A DNA stretch of 64,000 bases from contig CADCUI010000079.1 of assembly GCA_902805845.1 (NCBI GenBank), positions 1 through 64,000 of the forward strand. Direction: 5' to 3'. The notes under the pieces were generated by a model. It made no database searches and was not told the origin of the DNA. It was given only the letters and a program-made list of their open reading frames with translations. Position 1 is the first letter of the stretch, and the number at the start of each line of letters is the position of its first letter. Source of the DNA: an uncultured Nocardioidaceae bacterium. Lineage in GTDB: Bacteria; Actinomycetota; Actinomycetes; Propionibacteriales; Nocardioidaceae. A program made the translations under genes and the position numbers. This document shows positions 1 through 7,286 of this stretch, piece by piece.

Positions 1-80
1 CCGAGGTCAACGCGTCGTTCGACCGCTACCGCAAGACCCCCGGCGACCACGTCGGCCACGAGCCCGAACCCAAGCGCTGA
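1..80 (+). CDS. C-terminal end of an unidentified protein (cut by window start)
   Basis: An open frame runs from the window edge to a TGA at 78-80 and encodes the last 25 residues of a protein ending in a charged, Pro-rich tail (PEPKR). The stretch is too short to assign a family. Tandem intergenic repeats follow directly, which fits the real end of a gene. The strand and frame are supported only by the stop codon and by codon use rich in G/C at third positions. Confidence 0.5.
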   Translation, partial: EVNASFDRYRKTPGDHVGHEPEPKR

Positions 81-91
81 CCGACCCACCC

Positions 92-149
92 CCCGCCGAG
101 TCGGCGCTTGTGCACGCGCAAACCCCGTCGAGTCGGCGCTTGTGCACGG
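92..149. repeat. tandem intergenic repeat, family A (2 units)
   Basis: Two near-identical units of about 27 bp, starting at 92 and 123, share the core GAGTCGGCGCTTGTGCACG. Each begins with the short dyad GCCGA/TCGGC and ends in the palindrome TGTGCACG/CGTGCACA-like sequence. Two further units of the same family occur at 52030-52090, also just after a stop codon. No coding potential is evident; they sit between a plus-strand gene end and a minus-strand gene end. Confidence 0.85.
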
Positions 150-159
150 AGGGTGATGC

Positions 160-1563
160 CTACACGCGGCCGAAGAAGTTGGGCGGCACCCAGTAGTACA
201 TCGAGTCGATCGACACCGGGCGTCCCGTCCGGGGGGCGTGGATGATGAGGCCGTCGCCGAGGTACATCGCGACGTGGTGGATGGAGCCGGGGCTGCTGCT
301 CGAGCCCCAGAAGACGAGGTCACCGGGGCGGAGCTGTGCGGCGCTGATCGGGGTGGTGGCGGCGTACTGCGCGACGGAGTAGTGCGGCAGCGAGACTCCA
401 CCGGTCTGCCAGGCACCCATGGTCAGCCCTGAGCAGTCCCAGGCGTCCGGGCCCGCCGCGGCCCAGACGTACGGGTCGCCGAGCTGCGCCCGCGCGAAGG
501 CGATCGCACGGGCCGCGCCACCACGGGCCGCGGGCGGGGTGCTGGCCGGCGGCGGCGTGGCGACCGGGACGCTGGGGGGTGGCTCGGTCGGAGTGGGTTC
601 CGGTTGAGGTTCGGTGGGGGCGGTCTCCACGGGACCGGCGTCCGTGCGTCCGGTGTCGGTGGGCTCGTCGGAGCCGTCCTTGCCGGAGCTGCCGCCCGAG
701 GGCTGCCCGGCGCCGGCGAGGGCCTGAGCCTCCGTCTGGGCCTGGGCCTCGGCCGCGGCCCGGCGGCGCTCGATCTCTTCCAGCGCAGTCTGGCGCTGCT
801 GCGCGAGCGTCACCGAGATGCCCTGCAGCCGGGCAAGATCGCGCACCAGCTCGGTCTTCCGCGCGGCGATGGACGTTGCGGCCTGCTCCGCCGCGGCGGC
901 AGCGGATGCAGCCGCGTCACGTGACTCCTCGGCCGCGTCGAGGAGCGCGACCTGGGCGGCCTTCGCCCGCCGAGCCTGCTCCTGGAAGACCTCCGCCAGC
1001 GTCGCGGTGGCTCCGAACCGCTGCATCTGCGCGTCGACCGAGCCGGAGGCGCCTTCGAAGGCGAGCATCTGGCTCATCAGGCCCTCGGGACCCTCCGCTC
1101 CCAGGACACCATTGAGGACCGAGACGTCGCCACCGTCTTGGTACGACGCCGCCACCAGACCGGCGAGGACCCCGCGCTGGTCGAACACCTCACGCTTCGC
1201 ACGGCGCGCGTCCCGCATGGCCTGACGGAGCGCGGCGGTGGCCTGCTCGACCCGCCACTGAGCACCGTTGTAGGCCTCGAACGCCTGCTCCGCCCGGACG
1301 GCGGCGTCCTCCAGCTGCTGATTGGCCAGGACCAGCTCAGCCTGGATCGCGGCCACCTGGGCCGCCGCGCCCTGGGCGCGCGACCGCGCTTCATGGACGT
1401 CGCTGCGGGAGGGGACAGACCGCGCATCGTCGCCCCTGTCCGCGTCGGCGGACGGGCTGACAAGCAGCTGGAGGGCGAGCGCCGTGGATGCGATCACCGA
1501 GGCGGTCCATCGCCTGCGGCATGACCGTGTCGAGGAGAGCCGAGCCGCCTCCGTGGTTCGCAT
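160..1563 (-). CDS. secreted NlpC/P60 peptidoglycan endopeptidase with coiled-coil domain
   Basis: Predicted 467-residue exported cell-wall hydrolase that would cut peptide stems of peptidoglycan. Residues 1-42 form an Arg-rich n-region and hydrophobic signal peptide. About 60-290 is an Ala/Glu/Arg-rich coiled coil, as in RipA/PcsB-type hydrolases, followed by a Pro/Thr-rich linker. The C-terminal NlpC/P60 domain has catalytic Cys377 (WDCSG), His430 (HHVAMY) and a third polar residue near His442. I chose the ATG at 1563 because AAAGGGA lies about 7 nt upstream and the signal peptide begins there; the frame stays open 33 codons further upstream. It is not obviously in an operon. Confidence 0.9.
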   Translation of the reverse strand: MRTTEAARLSSTRSCRRRWTASVIASTALALQLLVSPSADADRGDDARSVPSRSDVHEARSRAQGAAAQVAAIQAELVLANQQLEDAAVRAEQAFEAYNGAQWRVEQATAALRQAMRDARRAKREVFDQRGVLAGLVAASYQDGGDVSVLNGVLGAEGPEGLMSQMLAFEGASGSVDAQMQRFGATATLAEVFQEQARRAKAAQVALLDAAEESRDAAASAAAAAEQAATSIAARKTELVRDLARLQGISVTLAQQRQTALEEIERRRAAAEAQAQTEAQALAGAGQPSGGSSGKDGSDEPTDTGRTDAGPVETAPTEPQPEPTPTEPPPSVPVATPPPASTPPAARGGAARAIAFARAQLGDPYVWAAAGPDAWDCSGLTMGAWQTGGVSLPHYSVAQYAATTPISAAQLRPGDLVFWGSSSSPGSIHHVAMYLGDGLIIHAPRTGRPVSIDSMYYWVPPNFFGRV

Positions 1564-1712
1564 GCCGTCCCTTTCCGTTCCTTCGCCTTCCTGGAAACGA
1601 AGGACCGGCCAGCCACGGTAGTGCTCTCCTGTCACATGCGAAACACTTTCACCAGAAATCATGCACGATCACGGCGCGTCGGGTTGACAAACTACGCTCG
1701 TGTAATTCGTGA

Positions 1713-1815
1713 CCGAGCCGCCCACAACGTCCGGTCGAGCCGCCCTCGATGCAGGCGGAGAGCCGCTGCCGCCGACATCGAGGGCGGGTCGGGCAGACCT
1801 GAGGGGCGGGTCGGC
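1713..1815. repeat. intergenic repeat, family B (degenerate copy)
   Basis: Contains GAGCCGCCC twice, followed by GAGGGCGGGTCGG and GAGGGGCGGGTCGG. The same parts, in the same order, recur at 42284-42359 and 55773-55826. The copy lies in the 548-bp gap upstream of the NlpC/P60 gene, between it and the structured RNA candidate. I see no start codon with a ribosome-binding site in it. Confidence 0.7.
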
Positions 1816-1828
1816 GAAGGGACGGCCG

Positions 1829-1874
1829 AAAAAAGAAGGGGTCCCGTCCGATTGGGAGGCTCGGACGGGACCCC
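1829..1874 (-). terminator. strong Rho-independent terminator
   Basis: On the minus strand a perfect 14-bp stem (1838-1851 paired with 1861-1874) encloses a 9-nt loop and is followed at once by TTCTTTTTT. The loop contains GCCTCCCAA. It terminates transcripts running leftward from about 2030, i.e. the structured RNA described separately, and lies about 265 bp before the NlpC/P60 start. Confidence 0.9.
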
Positions 1875-2030
1875 ATGTTCCTGTCCCATTGGGAGGGTGA
1901 GGCAGGAACCCTGAGCAAGCCGAGGACCGTGGAAGCGGGATACGGCGCTTCCGGTGGTCGCTCGCTGCGGATCCGGTTGCTTGAGCCGAATCCATTCCTT
2001 GCTCAGTGGAGATCCCCCCGGATCTCCTGA
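1829..2030 (-). ncRNA. structured small RNA candidate, about 200 nt, with anti-Shine-Dalgarno loops
   Basis: The minus strand shows stacked helices and no credible reading frame. 5' hairpin: a perfect 8-bp stem (2020-2027 with 2008-2015) with a GGGG loop. An 8-bp helix (1998-2005 with 1912-1919) closes a multibranch domain holding two arms: about 1969-1993 with 4+3 bp, and 1921-1964 with 4+4+7 bp around loop 1938-1945. Then comes a hairpin with GTTCCTG/CAGGAAC arms (1877-1909), and the terminator hairpin. Both 3' hairpins expose CTCCCAA in or near the loop, complementary to GGAGG-type ribosome-binding sites. The layout recalls actinobacterial 6C-type sRNAs, but the loops are not runs of six C, so membership is only a guess. 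A riboswitch leader is the alternative. Confidence 0.6.
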
Positions 2031-2035
2031 TTTCG

Positions 2036-2063
2036 AGAATACAGCAATCAGGGACGATGCAAA
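2036..2063 (-). promoter_or_regulatory. candidate promoter of the structured RNA
   Basis: Minus-strand TTTGCA (2063-2058) and TATTCT (2041-2036) are separated by 16 bp. This places a start near 2030, just before the first hairpin. Each hexamer matches the sigma-70-type consensus at 4 of 6 positions. It is supported mainly by its position relative to the hairpins and terminator. Confidence 0.4.
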
Positions 2064-2111
2064 GATGTTCGGCGATCCCGGCTCCGACTCCTGACGACGG
2101 ACGCCTCGCGT

Positions 2112-3233
2112 TCAGCTCCGGGCAACGGTCTGCGGCTCACCGGCGTCACGCGGCGACGATCCTTGGCTCTCCCCCGAATCTCGATCCCTGCGGCCGGTGC
2201 CGGGGCCGAAGCGGTTCCCAGTCGCGAGAGCCCCGAGCCAGACCGCAAGGTAGGCGATCGCTGCGCCGGCGAGGTCGTCGGCCACGTAGTGCCAGCCGAA
2301 GTAGAGCGTCGAGATGACCGTCAGGCCGAAGTACCCCCAGGCTGACCACTTCACGATCGCGTGCTTGACCGTCGCGTGCGCCACGAGCGCGATCACCAGC
2401 GTCAGCGCGACGTGCAGCGACGCGAAGCCCGCGACGCTCTGGACGGACTCGCTGAACGGGTTGAAGCGCACATCCTGACGTGCGTTCCACAACCCGTCCT
2501 GAAGCCGCTTCACACCGGTGATGTCGAGGTCGCGGTAGAGCCAGGGCGCGTAGAACGCCGGCCCCAGTGACGGTACGGCGTAGTAGCTGAGCGTCCCGAG
2601 CGCCCACGTGAGGCAGTTGGCGGTCGCGTACCAGTAGCCGTAGGTGATGTTGCGTGACCAGACGAGCCAGACCACCAGGCTCAGCGGTGCCAGCGGAAGG
2701 TAGAGGAGGTAGATGAACGCGAAGACGTGCGCTGCCCAGGTCTCCCCGAACACGGCATGCAGCACCGTCGCGGGTTCGTGCCCGAAGAACATCCAACGGT
2801 CCATCCGGTGGAGCAGCCGGTCCTGCTCGTTCTCGAAGGCGTCGGGCAGGAAGTTCTTGAGGTTCCGGTAGCTCACATAGGTGACGTAGAAGCTCGTCAG
2901 CCCGATGATCACCAGCGCCACCCGCCCACCCGTCCAGTGCTCCTGGATGGTCGCCCGGAGCTCCGGCACCCATGCGCGGAGCCGGCGGCGAGCACGCCAC
3001 AGCGACCGCGGGATGACGTCGACCAGGAAGGCGGCGAGCACCATGACGGGCAGCCGCACCCACACCGGCCCGAGGAAGCCGTCGGGGTCGTGGAGCTTGT
3101 CGCCGAGGGCCCACGAGGTGCCGACGGCGATGACCCCCATCAGGAGTGCGACCGTCACGAGCATCCCGTACGGCCGTCTCACAACGTCAGAGTCTAGAGA
3201 CCCGACGGGCTCGCGGCGTATGCCGGAGGTCAC
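2112..3233 (-). CDS. PAP2-superfamily membrane phosphatase
   Basis: 373-residue integral membrane protein of the PAP2/inositolphosphotransferase-like type. Hydrophobic segments lie near residues 25-42, 60-75, 105-122, 168-192, 198-222, 270-288, 298-313 and 318-336. The phosphatase signature is visible as SLH (272-274) and GWHYVADD (313-320), giving the two active-site histidines and Asp319. Its GTG start overlaps the stop of thiQ by 4 bp (GTGA), so it is probably co-transcribed and coupled with the thiamine transporter. A later ATG (residue 24) is the alternative start. Substrate unknown: lipid phosphates are typical of the family, but operon context makes an extracytoplasmic phosphatase acting on thiamine phosphates conceivable. 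Confidence 0.8.
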   Translation of the reverse strand: MTSGIRREPVGSLDSDVVRRPYGMLVTVALLMGVIAVGTSWALGDKLHDPDGFLGPVWVRLPVMVLAAFLVDVIPRSLWRARRRLRAWVPELRATIQEHWTGGRVALVIIGLTSFYVTYVSYRNLKNFLPDAFENEQDRLLHRMDRWMFFGHEPATVLHAVFGETWAAHVFAFIYLLYLPLAPLSLVVWLVWSRNITYGYWYATANCLTWALGTLSYYAVPSLGPAFYAPWLYRDLDITGVKRLQDGLWNARQDVRFNPFSESVQSVAGFASLHVALTLVIALVAHATVKHAIVKWSAWGYFGLTVISTLYFGWHYVADDLAGAAIAYLAVWLGALATGNRFGPGTGRRDRDSGESQGSSPRDAGEPQTVARS

Positions 3234-4276
3234 GCCTGAGGCCAGGCTGGGCCAGGTCCCTCCGACGTGCCGGCACCGGACACGACCGGAAGCAACGCCA
3301 CGCGGCTCGGGTCCACACCGAGCCGCACCACGTCACCCGGTCGGACAGCGACGTCGAGCCCCGCCACCGCATCCAGACGGCCCGAGTCCGGGAGGTCGAC
3401 GACGACCCGGGTCTGCTCGGCGGTGGTCCGCACGGAGTGCACCTTCCCGGTGAGGGGGCCGCCGACGCTGAGCCGGAGGGCCGAACGCCGAAGGGCCAGT
3501 CCCCCGGCGGCACCGGCTCGGAGCCCGGCGGCCGACAGCAGGGGTACGGCGGCCGCCCCCGCCACCACGGCGGCGTACCCGAGGAACCGGGCGGTGTCGG
3601 CGTCCGCGGGGTGCCGCCAGACCTCGGCCGGCGTGCCCTCCTGCACCAGCCGCCCCTCGCGCATCACCCCGATCCGGTCCGCCACCGTGAACGCCTCGTC
3701 GTGGTCGTGGGTCACCAGCAGCGCGGTCGTGCCCTCGGCGCGCAGGATGTCGTGGAGGTCCGCGGCGAGCCGCTCGCGCAGGTCGCGGTCCAACGCCGAC
3801 AACGGCTCGTCCAGCAGCAGCAGCCGCGGCCGCACGGCGAGGGCGCGGGCGAGGGCGACCCGCTGACGTTCACCGCCCGAGAGGGTCCCCGGCATGCGTT
3901 CGGCGTAGTCGGGGAGCCCCACCAGCCCCAGCAGCTCCGCCACCCGGTCGCGCCGCTCCGCGCGGGAGGTACGCCGCAGCCGCAGCGAGTAGCCGACGTT
4001 GCCGGCCACCGACAGGTGCGGGAACAGCTGGCCGTCCTGGAACATCAACGCGAACCCGCGGCGATGGGTAGCCGTGGTGGTCACGTCCTGGCCACCGAAC
4101 CGGATCCGGCCGGCCCGCGGCCGCTCGAGCCCGGCGACGGCTCGCAGCAGCGTCGACTTGCCACAGCCGGACGGTCCCAGGACCGCCAGGACCTGGCCGG
4201 CGGGAAGCTCGAGCGACACGTCGTCGACGGCGGCCGTGGCTCCGTAGGTGACCGTGAGGTGGTCGAGGGTGAGCAC
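3230..4276 (-). CDS. thiQ: thiamine ABC transporter, ATP-binding protein
   Basis: 348-residue ABC ATPase that would power thiamine import with the permease and binding protein encoded upstream. Walker A is GPSGCGKST (34-42), the Q-loop Gln is near 80, the signature is LSGGE (132-136), and Walker B LLLLDEP (152-158) is followed by a D-loop and switch His in VTHDHDE. Residues 240-348 form a TOBE-like C-terminal extension, as in the CysA/PotA group. The GTG start lies 1 nt after the thiP stop, and the stop overlaps the PAP2 start. Specificity is assigned from the TPP riboswitch at the head of the operon, not from the ATPase itself. Confidence 0.88.
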   Translation of the reverse strand: MLTLDHLTVTYGATAAVDDVSLELPAGQVLAVLGPSGCGKSTLLRAVAGLERPRAGRIRFGGQDVTTTATHRRGFALMFQDGQLFPHLSVAGNVGYSLRLRRTSRAERRDRVAELLGLVGLPDYAERMPGTLSGGERQRVALARALAVRPRLLLLDEPLSALDRDLRERLAADLHDILRAEGTTALLVTHDHDEAFTVADRIGVMREGRLVQEGTPAEVWRHPADADTARFLGYAAVVAGAAAVPLLSAAGLRAGAAGGLALRRSALRLSVGGPLTGKVHSVRTTAEQTRVVVDLPDSGRLDAVAGLDVAVRPGDVVRLGVDPSRVALLPVVSGAGTSEGPGPAWPQA

Positions 4277-4277
4277 C

Positions 4278-5927
4278 TCAGAAGGCTCCCGCGCCGGGGA
4301 CCCGGGTCCGTTCCACCCCGGCCATGACGACGGACGTGACCAGCCCGAGGACGACCGACGCGGCGAGCGCCCCCCCGAAGCCCTCTCCGCCCGGCTGGGA
4401 GATCAGCTGGTAGACCATCACCGGCAACGTGGGGGTGTCGGGGCGCGCGAGGAAGCTGGTGGCGCCGAACTCGCCGAGCGACACCGCGAAGGCGAAGCCG
4501 GTCGCGGCCAGCAGAGGCCGCCACGCCACGGCCAGGTCGACCGACGCCAGCACCCGGAGCGGGCTCGCTCCGAGCGAGGCCGCCGCCTCGCGCTGCCGGT
4601 CGTCGACCCCGCGCAGCGCCGGCACCACGGTCCTCACCACCAACGGGAGCGCCACCATCGCCTGGGCGACCGGCACCAGCCACGGGCTGCCGCGGAAGTC
4701 GAAGGGGGGCCGGTCCAGGGTCACGAGCAGCCCGAAGCCGACGGTCACCGCGGAGACGCCGAGCGGCAGCATGAAGACGCCGTCGAATGCGGAAAGGGTC
4801 CTCCGGGCCACCGGCCCGGCCACCCGCCGCGTCACCAGCACGGCGACCACCGTGCCGAGGGTCACCGCGAGCAGCGTCGCGTCGAACGCCACCCGCAGCG
4901 AGTTGCTCAGCGCGGTGCTCAGCGGGACCACGTAGGCCTCGGTCGAGTCGGCTTGCTGCAACCTGCGGTAGAACGCCAGCGACCACGTGCCGTCGACCCG
5001 CAGCGAGCGCACCACCAACGTGGCCAGCGGAAGCGTCACGAGCAGCACCACGACGCCGGTCACCCCCAGCGCGGGCAGGTCACGCAAGGCGGGCCGACGG
5101 TTCGTCGTACGCCGGTCGGCACGGTCGACGGGCCGGTCGCGGCCGGCACCGGTCCGACCTGCCACCGCCAGGAGCCCTACCACCACCACGATCTGGAGCA
5201 CGCAGAGCGCCGCGGCGGCCTGCAGGTCGAGGAACTGGGTGGTGAGCAGGTAGATCTCGGTCTCCACCGTCGAGTAGCGCACCCCGCCCATCGTCAGCAC
5301 CACTCCGAACGCGGTGGCCGAGAACAGGAAGACGACGCTGGCCGCGGAGACGATCGCGGGCCGCAACGCCGGCAGCGTCACCGTGGTGAGCACCCGCACG
5401 GGTGAGGCGCCGAGAGCGGCGGCCGCCTCCTCACGGCGCGGGTCCATGCCCTCCCACCACGGGCCGACCGTGCGGACCACCACCGACACGTTGAAGAAGA
5501 CAAGGGCCGCGACGATGGCCGCCGGGGTGCCGTCGAGGCCGAGCCCGCCCAGCGGCCCCGAGACCGAGAGGAGCGTCCGGAAGGCGACGCCCACGACGAC
5601 CGTGGGGAGCACGAACGGCGCGACCACGAGCCCGCGCAGGAGCCGCTGGCCGGGAAAGCGCAACCGGTGCAGGACAAAGGCGGTGGGTACGCCGAGCGCC
5701 ACTGTCAACGCCGTCGCAGCGGACGCCGACCAGGCCGTGAACCAGACCGCCTGGCCTACCCGGGGGCGCCACAGTGCCGCGGCGGCGCCGTCGAGGTCGA
5801 GCCGCCCGTCGGGGAAGAAGCCGCGCTGCAGCATCCCGGCGACAGGCAGGGCGAAGAACACCAGGAGGACGGCGAGCGGCACGGCCCCGGCCACGACGCC
5901 GAGAGCGAGGTAGCGGCGCCCGCTCAC
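4278..5927 (-). CDS. thiP: thiamine ABC transporter, two-domain permease
   Basis: 549-residue membrane protein with two homologous halves, each about six hydrophobic segments and one EAA loop. The first loop reads EEAAAALGASPVRVL and the second REAAASLGASPLRVL, where the ATPase docks. This fused layout is typical of ThiP/FbpB permeases. The frame is open far upstream, but I place the start at GTG 5927: GGAG lies 9 nt before it, it follows the thiB stop by 22 nt, and the hydrophobic N-terminus begins there. Iron(III) transport would be the family alternative; the TPP riboswitch favours thiamine. Confidence 0.88.
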   Translation of the reverse strand: MSGRRYLALGVVAGAVPLAVLLVFFALPVAGMLQRGFFPDGRLDLDGAAAALWRPRVGQAVWFTAWSASAATALTVALGVPTAFVLHRLRFPGQRLLRGLVVAPFVLPTVVVGVAFRTLLSVSGPLGGLGLDGTPAAIVAALVFFNVSVVVRTVGPWWEGMDPRREEAAAALGASPVRVLTTVTLPALRPAIVSAASVVFLFSATAFGVVLTMGGVRYSTVETEIYLLTTQFLDLQAAAALCVLQIVVVVGLLAVAGRTGAGRDRPVDRADRRTTNRRPALRDLPALGVTGVVVLLVTLPLATLVVRSLRVDGTWSLAFYRRLQQADSTEAYVVPLSTALSNSLRVAFDATLLAVTLGTVVAVLVTRRVAGPVARRTLSAFDGVFMLPLGVSAVTVGFGLLVTLDRPPFDFRGSPWLVPVAQAMVALPLVVRTVVPALRGVDDRQREAAASLGASPLRVLASVDLAVAWRPLLAATGFAFAVSLGEFGATSFLARPDTPTLPVMVYQLISQPGGEGFGGALAASVVLGLVTSVVMAGVERTRVPGAGAF

Positions 5928-5949
5928 GACGCTGCTCCGGTCCGCGTCC

Positions 5950-7053
5950 TCAGCCCGAGACCAGGTCGCTCCACTGCCGGATCCACTCGCTGCGTCGGGC
6001 GGTGATGTCCGCGGCGTCCACGGTGACCGGCCGCGGGGCGGGCTTCGCCCACTGGGACCACAGCGGCGGCAGGGCCGCGCCGGAGTCGACCGGGAACACG
6101 TACATGCTGTCGGGCAGCGCCTCCTGAACCGGTCGGCTGGTGAGCCAGTCGACCACCGCCTGGGCACCGGCCGGGTTGTCGCTGCCGCGCAGCACCCCGG
6201 CGTACTCCACCTGGCGGAAGCAGGTCTCCAGCAGCGCGCTCGTGGTGGGCCGGTCGTCGCCCTCGGGGATCGTGAACGGCGGCGAGGAGTTGTAGGAGAC
6301 GACGATCGGGCGATCACCGCCGCCGCCGCCCGCGGTGAAGTCGACCTCGTAGGCGTCGGACCAGCCGCTCACCACCCGGGCGCCGTTGTCCAGCAGTCGG
6401 CGCCAGTAGTCCTGCCAGCCGTCCTCGCCGTACCGCCCGATGGTGGCGAGCAGGAAGGCGAAGCCGGGCGAGGACGTCGAGGCGCCGGGGGTGACGAGCA
6501 GGTCCCGGTACGCCGGGTCGAGGAGGTCGTCGAGCGTCTGCGGCGGGGTGAGGCCGTGCTCGTCGAACCACACGTCGTCGACGTTGACGCAGACGTCGCC
6601 CCAGTCCACCGGGGTCAGGCTGTCCGCCGCGTCACCGGTCTGGTCGTCACTGTCCAGCCGGTAGCGGTCCGCCGACGGAGGAAGCCCCGCCGGGGTGTAG
6701 GGATCGAAGACCCCTTCGTCGACCGCGCGGCTGGCGAAGGTGTTGTCGACGCCGTAGGCGACGTCGCCCAGGGGGTTCTCCTTGGTCAGCACGAGCTTGT
6801 TCGTCAGCGCACCGGCGTCGCCGCTGCGAACCACGTCGAGGTCGGTGCCGGTCTGCTGCTCGAAGGAGCGGACCAGCTTGCGCGGCAGCGCCCAGGAGTC
6901 GTGGGTCACCAGTGTCACCGTGCCGCCCCGCTCAGCGGTTCCCCCGTCGCTGGCCTCGCCGGCACGGTCGGGCGGCCCGGCGACGGAGCAGGCAGAAAGC
7001 GCGGCGGCGGCCACGAGGGTCGCGGCCAGGACTGGGTGATGAGGCGCGTGCAT
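5950..7053 (-). CDS. thiB: thiamine-binding lipoprotein of the ABC transporter
   Basis: 367-residue solute-binding protein. A hydrophobic signal ends in lipobox LSAC with Cys22, so it is probably anchored to the outer membrane face by a lipid. The mature part begins with a typical VTLVTHDSWALP beta strand and resembles the TbpA/ThiB and iron-binding type 2 periplasmic fold; SPGFAFLLATI matches a conserved block of thiamine-binding members. The ATG at 7053 is preceded by GGGAG, which is itself embedded in a small hairpin downstream of the TPP riboswitch. First gene of thiB-thiP-thiQ-PAP2. Confidence 0.9.
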   Translation of the reverse strand: MHAPHHPVLAATLVAAAALSACSVAGPPDRAGEASDGGTAERGGTVTLVTHDSWALPRKLVRSFEQQTGTDLDVVRSGDAGALTNKLVLTKENPLGDVAYGVDNTFASRAVDEGVFDPYTPAGLPPSADRYRLDSDDQTGDAADSLTPVDWGDVCVNVDDVWFDEHGLTPPQTLDDLLDPAYRDLLVTPGASTSSPGFAFLLATIGRYGEDGWQDYWRRLLDNGARVVSGWSDAYEVDFTAGGGGGDRPIVVSYNSSPPFTIPEGDDRPTTSALLETCFRQVEYAGVLRGSDNPAGAQAVVDWLTSRPVQEALPDSMYVFPVDSGAALPPLWSQWAKPAPRPVTVDAADITARRSEWIRQWSDLVSG

Positions 7054-7059
7054 CGTGAT

Positions 7060-7093
7060 CTCCCTTGTCGAGGGAGGGTCCCGCCATGGCGGG
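7060..7093 (-). promoter_or_regulatory. Shine-Dalgarno-sequestering hairpins below the TPP aptamer
   Basis: Between aptamer and thiB start, the minus strand holds a 14-nt palindrome (7080-7093) and then CTCCC (7076-7072) that can pair with the GGGAG ribosome-binding site of thiB (7064-7060), loop 7 nt. There is no T-run, so the switch most likely works on translation rather than termination. Confidence 0.6.
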
Positions 7094-7103
7094 AAGAGCT
7101 CGA

Positions 7104-7190
7104 CTTCCTTCGCCGGTACTAACCGGATCAGGTTCGAGGGTCTGCGGCCGTTCCCGCACTCTCAGCGCCCGGTGGCGCTCCCCTGTCGTT
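7104..7190 (-). ncRNA. TPP riboswitch (THI element)
   Basis: Reading the minus strand, the aptamer shows the diagnostic blocks in order: AGGGGAGCGCC, GCGCTGAGAGTGC (the conserved CUGAGA of helix 2/3), then ACCCTCGAACCTGATCCGG (the pyrophosphate-sensing part) and TACCGGCGAAGGAAG closing helix 1. These are the hallmark THI-box sequences. It lies about 50 bp before thiB and should lower expression of the thiamine import operon when thiamine pyrophosphate is plentiful. Confidence 0.96.
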
Positions 7191-7286
7191 CGCCCGCCAC
7201 GATACCTCGCGCCGCTCGCCGCTCGGCGGCGACTGACGCGTCCGTCGTGGGCGACCCGTGCCGCTCACCCGTGGCAGGGTGGGCGC

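Noticed and set aside
1969-2000. Possible c-di-AMP (ydaO-type) riboswitch, since GCCGAATCC occurs here and NlpC/P60 genes often have one
   Set aside because: The other conserved ydaO blocks (GGGGGAACC, GGGGUGAAU and the paired CCCGAAUCCGUCAGCUAACC) are absent, and the matching piece is on the strand opposite to the NlpC/P60 gene.
2006-2317. Plus-strand frames over the structured RNA and PAP2 gene
   Set aside because: No ribosome-binding site, Arg/Pro-biased composition and overlap with a convincing membrane-protein frame mark them as shadows.
4248-5405. Long plus-strand frames opposite the thiamine permease
   Set aside because: His/Arg/Pro-rich low-complexity translations typical of antisense frames in high-GC DNA.
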